Below are positions 9,517 to 15,199 of a stretch of 64,000 bases of DNA, one piece after another (within the stretch, counting starts at the first letter, position 1; the number at the start of each line of letters is the position of its first letter). Source of the DNA: Helicobacteraceae bacterium (GTDB lineage Bacteria; Campylobacterota; Campylobacteria; Campylobacterales; Sulfurimonadaceae); contig CANMJR010000005.1 in the NCBI GenBank assembly GCA_947498025.1, positions 1-64,000 on the forward strand, in the 5' to 3' direction. The notes beneath the pieces are model-generated. The model was not told the origin of the DNA. It was given only the letters and a program-made list of their open reading frames with translations, and did no database searches. The position numbers were made by a program, and so were the translations under genes.

Positions 9517-9547
9517 CCGGCTCTTGCACCTGCGAGTGTAAAGCCGG
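9517..9547. repeat. Long stem-loop after the DUF302 gene (REP-like)
   Basis: CCGGCT pairs with AGCCGG, and inside it TTGCAC pairs with GTGTAA (one G-U) around a 6-base loop, with a single bulged C. No T-run follows on either strand, so a simple intrinsic terminator is unlikely. It is more GC-rich than its surroundings. It may be a REP-type element or an mRNA 3'-end protector. Confidence 0.5.
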
Positions 9548-9680
9548 CACATCCTTTGCCTAAAACCTTATTTTTGGAGACTCTTCTAGTTCACTTTTGT
9601 TTATTCGTGCATGATTTTATTAGATATAATTTGTATTGTTTATTGAAAGGTTGGAAATGGAACAATGAAAGCATTTTTTT

Positions 9681-9860
9681 ATGAAAGGGTACTATTTAGA
9701 TGCAATAATTAGTTCATTTTTAACTAAGTATAAAAACTATAAAAGATACAATACAAAAAATTATTTTTTAGACTTTCAGTAGATGAATAAAGCAAAGTAC
9801 ATAGCTGTTATTATAAATGGAAATGATTTTTTGGCTGAAATTAAGGAAAAAAAAGAGTAA
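9681..9860 (+). pseudogene. Short open frame split by one in-frame TAG (remnant or two tiny ORFs)
   Basis: ATG at 9681 opens a 33-codon frame ending in TAG at 9780-9782. ATG at 9783, directly after it and in the same frame, opens 25 more codons to TAA at 9858-9860. Read through, this would be a protein of about 59 residues rich in Lys, Tyr and Asn. No good ribosome site precedes either ATG. It lies in the 382-base gap between the DUF302 gene and corA; apart from this frame and the stem-loop at 9517 I see nothing else there. A decayed gene is as likely as a small operon. Confidence 0.25.
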
Positions 9861-9877
9861 AAAGTCAAGGAGCATTT

Positions 9878-10831
9878 ATGGTAAATGGTTTTATAAAAAA
9901 AGGTATAAAATTAGAGGTCATTGAAAATCTTTCTCTTTTAGAAAAAGAGACTGATACGACTAATATTATTTGGATTGATATGATTTCTCCCTCTATTGAA
10001 GAAGTGAAAACAGTTGAATCAATATTTAATATAAAATTCCCGACAAAGCAAGAGAGTGAGGAGATTGAGCTAAGCTCAAGGTACTGGGAAGAGGATAATA
10101 AAATAGAGATTAATAGTTATTTTCTTATTAATCATGATAACGCCGCACTTAACGAAACAGTTTCTTTTATATTGCAAGATAATCTTCTTATTTCAATAAG
10201 ATATAAAAAATTAGAAAGTTTCAACACCTTTACAAGAAAACTATTGAATTCACCAAAAGAGTTTAAAGATGGATACTCCATCTTCTGCGAAATTATAGAT
10301 ATTAGAATTGATGCGGATGCAGACACTATTGAAAATTTATCAAAAGAGATAGCAAAAATCAGAAAACATGTCTTTACTGATTATGCTAATGATGATGAAG
10401 AGATATTGGAAAAAATATCTTCATTTGAAGATCTGAATATTAAAATCAGAGAGAATTTAACAGATAAACAGAGAATTTTAAGTGCACTTCTAAAGTCTAA
10501 TAAACACGATGATGGTAAAAATATGATACCTATTATGATTAAAGATATAAAATCTTTAATCGAATATACCAATTTTAATTTTGAAAGATTAGATTATTTA
10601 CAAAATATATTTATTGGTGTTTTAAGTATCGAACAAAATAAAGTTATAAAAATGTTTACTATTGTAAATGTAGTATTTTTGCCACCAACCCTTATTGCAA
10701 GTATTTATGGTATGAACTTTGATATACTTCCTGAGCTTCACTGGGAGTATGGTTATCTTTTCTCAATAGGATTAATGATTCTATCTTCAATTACACCTAT
10801 TTGGATTTTTAAAAAGAAAGGTTGGATTTAG
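9878..10831 (+). CDS. corA: CorA-family magnesium/divalent cation transporter
   Basis: Protein of 317 residues, the usual CorA length. It has a large N-terminal cytoplasmic alpha/beta domain, a long charged helix region (about 130-235), and two C-terminal membrane helices. The signature G278-M279-N280 in I-Y-G-M-N-F closes the first pore helix, and the protein ends in the typical K-K-K-G-W. CorA forms a pentameric inner-membrane channel for Mg2+ (also Co2+ or Ni2+). AAGGAG lies 7 bases before the ATG. The gene is monocistronic and followed by a strong terminator. Confidence 0.9.
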   Translation: MVNGFIKKGIKLEVIENLSLLEKETDTTNIIWIDMISPSIEEVKTVESIFNIKFPTKQESEEIELSSRYWEEDNKIEINSYFLINHDNAALNETVSFILQDNLLISIRYKKLESFNTFTRKLLNSPKEFKDGYSIFCEIIDIRIDADADTIENLSKEIAKIRKHVFTDYANDDEEILEKISSFEDLNIKIRENLTDKQRILSALLKSNKHDDGKNMIPIMIKDIKSLIEYTNFNFERLDYLQNIFIGVLSIEQNKVIKMFTIVNVVFLPPTLIASIYGMNFDILPELHWEYGYLFSIGLMILSSITPIWIFKKKGWI

Positions 10832-10834
10832 TAG

Positions 10835-10870
10835 GTTTACTCTTATTTAAAATAAGAGTAAACTCTTTTT
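10835..10870 (+). terminator. Intrinsic terminator of corA
   Basis: GTTTACTCTTATTT and its exact complement AAATAAGAGTAAAC (14 bp each) are separated by one base and followed by TCTTTTT. It begins 4 bases after the corA stop. The palindrome is AT-rich but perfect. Confidence 0.85.
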
Positions 10871-10875
10871 GAAGA

Positions 10876-10900
10876 AGCCTTACAAATTTCTTGTAAGGCT
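10876..10900. terminator. 10-bp hairpin, possible 3' end for the minus-strand small ORF
   Basis: AGCCTTACAA and TTGTAAGGCT are perfect complements around ATTTC. Read on the minus strand it lies 13 bases after the stop of the 27-residue ORF at 10914-10997. There is no clean T-run after it, so termination is uncertain. Confidence 0.4.
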
Positions 10901-10913
10901 CGCAGGGTGTAAA

Positions 10914-10997
10914 TTAAACATGAAAATATCTACGGTTTTCTCCCCATTTTCTGCGTTTAAACAGATTTTTAAAAATTATGATAGTTTTATAAATCAT
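10914..10997 (-). CDS. Small basic protein of 27 residues, unknown
   Basis: A short minus-strand ORF with a near-ideal start: TAAGGAG lies 6 bases before the ATG at 10997. The product begins with a hydrophobic stretch (Y-K-T-I-I-I-F) and ends with a basic segment (K-R-R-K-W-G-E-N-R-R-Y-F-H-V). A hairpin follows its stop. I do not recognise it with certainty, but the ordered, W/R/Y-rich tail and strong ribosome site look like a real small protein rather than chance. It sits downstream of the nitrite/sulfite reductase, separated from it by the MITE-like element. Confidence 0.5.
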   Translation of the reverse strand: MIYKTIIIFKNLFKRRKWGENRRYFHV

Positions 10998-11019
10998 TGT
11001 GTAACTCCTTAATTATTCA

Positions 11020-11161
11020 CTGATGTTACGCACCTAAACGAACGCGTCCGTCTAGGTGGCAGGGACAAATGTCCCTACCACCCCCTAAAGCTACAAAAAA
11101 CTCTGTTTTTCGAGAATAATAAGGTTTTTACGCGCTTTTTCATAAAAGTGCGTAACGTCAG
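11020..11161 (-). mobile_element. MITE-like element, copy D (142 bp, basic form)
   Basis: Bounded by 14-base inverted termini: CTGATGTTACGCAC at 11020-11033 and GTGCGTAACGTCAG at 11148-11161, one mismatch. The 7-base direct repeat TTATTCA lies immediately outside both ends (11013-11019 and 11162-11168), as expected of a target-site duplication. Inside are further palindromes (ACCTAAACG...CGTCTAGGT; GGGACAAATGTCCC) and a hairpin near the right end (about 11128-11155). No coding capacity. Its reverse complement aligns almost end to end with the element at 13010-13230, minus two internal modules. This copy fills much of the 427-base gap after corA. Confidence 0.75.
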
Positions 11162-11258
11162 TTATTCATGTATAAACTTATTTGCATGTTTAAAGCAAAA
11201 TTAGTTCCAATTTTTGCAATAGAATAGTTTGTGTAAGTGCATTATATAAGTCAAGTTG

Positions 11259-12986
11259 CTACCTAAAAGCAACCCTCTTTATAGGCGGCTTGTAGTTCGG
11301 GTCTTTTCCCTCTACCGTCCATAACTTTTTACTCAAAGCACTCGTTGCTTTAAAAAAATTATCATCTATCATATCTAAAAATTCAAGCTGAGGAAAAAAG
11401 TTTTGAAGCAGCCCTTTTTCATCTTCAAATCTCTCCTGTTCACTCCTGTAAACACTCTCATTTGGCATAAGTTTGAGGTATTGATTTGTCTGAGTATTTG
11501 CTAAAAACCACATGCCAAGAAATTCCTCGGAATAAGTGTTAAGAACATGGTGAGAGAATTCCTCAAAATCTTTACATTCACTCTTCTCGAAAGTGGTAAT
11601 TACAAGTGTTAAAAGTGAATGAAGATGAACAAGAGGAACCATTGAAAAAAGCATTCTTCCAACAGAAGTACCATCTGAATGCTCCGCTCCTATAAATACT
11701 CTGGCACCGCCCTCAGTGGCTCCAAAGTTATTTGTTTTTAATCCAATCAGCCCTATATCTGTGTGATGGTGTCTTCCACACCCTTTGGCACACCCGGAAA
11801 AACCAACTTCAATACGATGTTTACTGATGAGTTCAAGAGGGAGATAAACCGTCTCATTTTTGATGCTCCAAAAAGAGTAGGGGCAAAGGTTGCCTGCACA
11901 TGCTAAGATTGTTGCACTCAGCTTCGGTGATTTAAAAGGCACATCTGCATTTTTTAGCCCTATTAGATATATGTTTTGGTCAACTCCTATGCGGATTTCT
12001 GCCTTATGTTCCATTGCGAAATTTGAAATTCTTTTTATCTCCTCCGCGCTTACCCTTGCAAAATCAGTTTGGTAACAAAAGGAGTAAGTTCCGTCTTTTA
12101 ATATTCCATTTTGAGAAAACTCTTTTTTTTCAAGGAGTAGTACGCCACGCTCTTTGAAAGGTCTTTGATACTCGGTTTCTATAAGTTTTTTCAGTACATC
12201 CATTCCGATACTCTCAATCAAATAGAAAAGGCGATTTTTTGAACGAGACAAGCGTGAACCGTGAATGAAAAATGTTTCAACAAAAGCTTTGAAAAAATCA
12301 AATACCTCCTCTTGTAGTAAAAAAATGTCTGCATCTTTCGCAACTTCTGTATTTTTACCACCCATATAAACATTAAAACCAACCATCCCGTCTTTTTGTG
12401 CGAGTGCAAAATAAATATCGTTGGCAAAAAAAGAGGAGACATTAGAACGGTTCCCTGAAATACCAATAGAGATTCTTCTCGGTAACATGCCGACATAACG
12501 AGGATTCTTCAGTATATACTCTTGCATCTTCATAATTATGGGATAGGTTTCTACTTCACAATATATGCCAATGCCATCATAAACATCTGTGACAATATTT
12601 CGTATATTATCGCCAAAGCTTTGCCATGTGGTTAAACCAAGTGTATTCATTTTTTTAAAAATTTGGGCTACATTGTCGGCTTCAAGTCCATGAAGTTGAA
12701 TCCCTGCTCGTGCGGTTAAAATGAGTTGAAGATTATATTTCATCGCCACATCGGACATGTACAGAAATTGCTCTGCACTTAACCTTCCCGCAGGGATACG
12801 AAGTCTCATAGTGAACTCATCTTCTAAAAAATCAGTTGTAAAGATGCCGAAATCTTGAAGATAGTATCTGTCCGATTCGGAGAGACTTTCAAAATTTAGT
12901 GTATCAAACTGTTCAAAATAGTCGTACGGTCTCTGGCGAAGCTTATATCGCTCTCGTTTGTTTAGTTGAACCTCTTCTTCATTCAT
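11259..12986 (-). CDS. Siroheme-[4Fe-4S] nitrite/sulfite reductase
   Basis: Protein of 575 residues with the two-repeat layout of ferredoxin-dependent nitrite and sulfite reductases, which carry out six-electron reduction of nitrite to ammonia or sulfite to sulfide in the cytoplasm. The cluster/siroheme ligands are C363, C368, C399 and C403. The second pair has normal C-x3-C spacing inside F-S-G-C-A-K-G-C-G-R. The first pair is C-x4-C (C-A-G-N-L-C) where the family normally has C-x5-C. Half-repeats are visible as L-R-I-P-A-G-R-L-S (about 43-51) and similar. The start ATG has GGAG 8 bases upstream. No siroheme or sulfate-assimilation gene is adjacent. Sequence alone does not decide between nitrite and sulfite. 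Confidence 0.8.
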   Translation of the reverse strand: MNEEEVQLNKRERYKLRQRPYDYFEQFDTLNFESLSESDRYYLQDFGIFTTDFLEDEFTMRLRIPAGRLSAEQFLYMSDVAMKYNLQLILTARAGIQLHGLEADNVAQIFKKMNTLGLTTWQSFGDNIRNIVTDVYDGIGIYCEVETYPIIMKMQEYILKNPRYVGMLPRRISIGISGNRSNVSSFFANDIYFALAQKDGMVGFNVYMGGKNTEVAKDADIFLLQEEVFDFFKAFVETFFIHGSRLSRSKNRLFYLIESIGMDVLKKLIETEYQRPFKERGVLLLEKKEFSQNGILKDGTYSFCYQTDFARVSAEEIKRISNFAMEHKAEIRIGVDQNIYLIGLKNADVPFKSPKLSATILACAGNLCPYSFWSIKNETVYLPLELISKHRIEVGFSGCAKGCGRHHHTDIGLIGLKTNNFGATEGGARVFIGAEHSDGTSVGRMLFSMVPLVHLHSLLTLVITTFEKSECKDFEEFSHHVLNTYSEEFLGMWFLANTQTNQYLKLMPNESVYRSEQERFEDEKGLLQNFFPQLEFLDMIDDNFFKATSALSKKLWTVEGKDPNYKPPIKRVAFR

Positions 12987-13009
12987 AAATAGTACTCCAA
13001 GTTTAAGAA

Positions 13010-13230
13010 CTGACTTTACGCATTTTCTATAAAAGTGCGTAAAACACCTTGTAATTTTCGAAAAACAAAGTTTTGCTAAAGAAACATTTTCGCTTTGCGA
13101 AAAGCGATTCTCTTGTTTTCGTAGCTTTAGGGGGTTGTAGGGACTTTAGTTCCTGCCACTAAAACGGACTTCTAAAGAAACATCGCTTCGCGAGCGATTC
13201 TCTTGTTTTGTTTGTTTTAGTGCGTAGCAA
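13010..13230 (+). mobile_element. MITE-like element, copy E (with two inserted hairpin modules)
   Basis: Starts CTGACTTTACGCA and ends GTGCGTAGCA, matching the ends of copy D in reverse orientation. The 8-base direct repeat TTTAAGAA flanks it exactly (13002-13009 and 13231-13238). Compared with copy D it carries two related extra modules, at 13075-13120 and 13170-13211, each built around a hairpin (for example ATCGCT-TCGCG-AGCGAT) between TAAAGAAAC and TTCTCTTGTTTT. It occupies much of the 515-base gap between the reductase and the glycogen operon. It lies in inverted orientation to copy D on the other side of the reductase gene. Confidence 0.75.
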
Positions 13231-13292
13231 TTTAAGAAGATAAATCTTACTGAAATGTGAAAAAATATACGATGACATGTATCAATTTTAGT

Positions 13293-13321
13293 TTGACAAC
13301 TAAGTAACTATTTGTTATTAT
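13293..13321 (+). promoter_or_regulatory. Sigma-70 type promoter of the alpha-glucan operon
   Basis: TTGACA (13293-13298), a 17-base spacer, then TATTAT (13316-13321). This near-consensus promoter is in the right place and direction for the 15-kb operon and predicts a leader of roughly 170 bases. A second -10-like TATAAT at 13457-13462 could give a shorter transcript. Confidence 0.6.
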
Positions 13322-13353
13322 GATATGGTGTAAGTATGTAATATAAAACAATA

Positions 13354-13368
13354 ACAAACGATGTTTGT
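13354..13368. promoter_or_regulatory. 6-3-6 palindrome in the glycogen operon leader (operator candidate)
   Basis: ACAAAC-GAT-GTTTGT, perfect arms, 33 bases after the -10 element. This position would suit a repressor site for the operon. No regulator gene is in the operon; assignment is by position only. Confidence 0.35.
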
Positions 13369-13501
13369 GTTGATTTTTGTTTTATGAATGTTTATCTGAT
13401 TTTGTAGCTTTTTTGTAATAAATTAAAAAAAACTGGGACAAAGTGGTGACATTTTATATAATATGTATATAATATTTACAAATAGCAATAGGGGTTTAAT
13501 A

Positions 13502-15139
13502 TTGAAATTGCATACTTATGAAATCGACTCAAAATATAAAACGAGTGTTGCTTACTTTTCTATGGAGTTTGGTATTCATCAGGGCTTGAAAATCTATTCC
13601 GGCGGACTTGGTTTCCTCTCAGGGTCTCATATGCGAAGTGCTTATGATCTGCATCAGAATATAGTCGGTATCGGGATATTATGGAGCTTCGGTTATTACG
13701 ATCAGGGGCGTCAGTCCGATGGCAGTTTGAAAGCTGAATTTATCAGAAAGCACCACTATTTTTTGCAAGACTTGAATATCAAAATAAAAGTTAAAATTCA
13801 CTCTGAAGATGTTTATATAAAAGCGTGGTTGTTGCCGCCTAATATTTTCGGTTCTGCTCCGCTTATTCTGCTCTCTACGGATATTGAAGAAAATAATTTT
13901 TTAGCTCGTACTATTACCCATAAACTTTATGATGCCAATGAAGAAACTCGTATTTCACAGGAGATTGTTCTAGGCATAGGCGGAGTAAAAGTTCTGGATG
14001 CACTGGGACACAAAGTAGATGTTTACCATATGAATGAGGGACATGCTTTGCCGTTGGTGTATGAACTTTATGCACAGTTGAGGGACATGCAAGAGGTGAA
14101 AAAGAGAGTTGTTTTTACAACACATACACCGGAAGATGCGGGCAATGAGAAACACAATATTGATTTGCTCTATAAATTCGGATTTTTTAGTGGCTTATCC
14201 ATGGAAGAGGTGCGTCAAATAACGATGGTGCGCGATGACAGTTTTGGGCTTACGATTGGTGCTTTAAGAGCTGTGAAAATATCAAATGCGGTTTCAAAAT
14301 TTCATGGCGAGGTAGCAAATCGCATGTGGAAAGATTGTGAAGGCAAATCAGAGATTATCTATATCACAAATGCGCAAAATCGCCGTTTTTGGACAGATAG
14401 GGTTATGTTGAATGCCTTTGATGCACATGAAGACTATGAATTAATCTCCAGAAAAAAACATCTAAAAAGAGTTTTGTTTGATGTTGTGGCTGATCAGACC
14501 GGACAGATGTTTGACCCAGAAGTACTTACTATTGTATGGGCTAGGCGCTTTGCAGAGTACAAACGACCTGGACTTTTAAAACAGGATTTTGAGAGATTTA
14601 AGAGCCTGATTACAAGAGTGGATTATCCGGTACAGGTTATTTGGGCGGGTAAGCCTTACCCTTTTGATACGAATGCAATTAATAGTTTTAATGAACTAAT
14701 TGATTTGAGTAGGCAGTTTAATAATATGGCCGTTTTGATTGGATATGAACTCGAACTCTCACGCATGATGAAGAAGGGAAGTGATGTTTGGCTCAACACA
14801 CCAAGGGTTTCAAGAGAGGCGAGCGGTACGAGCGGAATGAGTGCGAGTATGAATGGTTCTGTTCATCTCTCCACGAGTGACGGATGGCATCCTGAGTTTG
14901 CAAAAGATGGCATCAACTCTTTTACAATACCGCCCTCTGGCTCTCTTTCCATAGAGCAGCAGGATTATGAAGATAACAAGAGCTTAATGGATATTTTAGA
15001 AAATAAAATCATTCCGCTCTATTATGATGAACCTAAAAAGTGGATAAAAATAGTGAACAATGCCATGTCAGATGTTATTCCAGCCTTCGATTCCGGACGC
15101 ATGGTGCACGAATATTACACCAAAATGTATGATGTTTAG
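13502..15139 (+). CDS. GT35 alpha-glucan phosphorylase homologue lacking the PLP lysine
   Basis: Protein of 545 residues clearly related to short alpha-glucan phosphorylases (GT35). It has A-Y-F-S-M-E-F-G-I near residue 20, Y-S-G-G-L-G, M-N-E-G-H-A, H-T-P and W-A-R-R-F-A-E-Y-K-R. In active phosphorylases the motif S-G-T-S-G-M-K carries the lysine that binds pyridoxal phosphate; here it reads S-G-T-S-G-M-S, with Ser447 (codon AGT at 14840-14842) in its place. The rest of the motif is intact, so this is not a misalignment. Classical PLP-dependent phosphorolysis of glycogen is therefore doubtful. It may use another mechanism, be a regulatory pseudo-enzyme, or act as a glycosyltransferase. TTG 13502 is chosen because AGGGG lies 8 bases upstream. 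First gene of the operon. Confidence 0.85.
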   Translation: MKLHTYEIDSKYKTSVAYFSMEFGIHQGLKIYSGGLGFLSGSHMRSAYDLHQNIVGIGILWSFGYYDQGRQSDGSLKAEFIRKHHYFLQDLNIKIKVKIHSEDVYIKAWLLPPNIFGSAPLILLSTDIEENNFLARTITHKLYDANEETRISQEIVLGIGGVKVLDALGHKVDVYHMNEGHALPLVYELYAQLRDMQEVKKRVVFTTHTPEDAGNEKHNIDLLYKFGFFSGLSMEEVRQITMVRDDSFGLTIGALRAVKISNAVSKFHGEVANRMWKDCEGKSEIIYITNAQNRRFWTDRVMLNAFDAHEDYELISRKKHLKRVLFDVVADQTGQMFDPEVLTIVWARRFAEYKRPGLLKQDFERFKSLITRVDYPVQVIWAGKPYPFDTNAINSFNELIDLSRQFNNMAVLIGYELELSRMMKKGSDVWLNTPRVSREASGTSGMSASMNGSVHLSTSDGWHPEFAKDGINSFTIPPSGSLSIEQQDYEDNKSLMDILENKIIPLYYDEPKKWIKIVNNAMSDVIPAFDSGRMVHEYYTKMYDV

Positions 15140-15199
15140 ATGTCAAGGGATTGAATGCTATCGAGTTAAATTAATAAACAAATGAGGAGCGTATAGATA

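Noticed and set aside
13159-13223. Repeated sequence that might be a CRISPR repeat
   Set aside because: Units are hairpin modules at irregular positions inside larger elements, with no spacers and only three copies far apart.
9496-13500. tRNA or other structured RNA genes in the three long intergenic regions
   Set aside because: No cloverleaf, CCA end or known riboswitch core was seen; the structure present is explained by terminators, the REP-like hairpin and the MITE-like copies.
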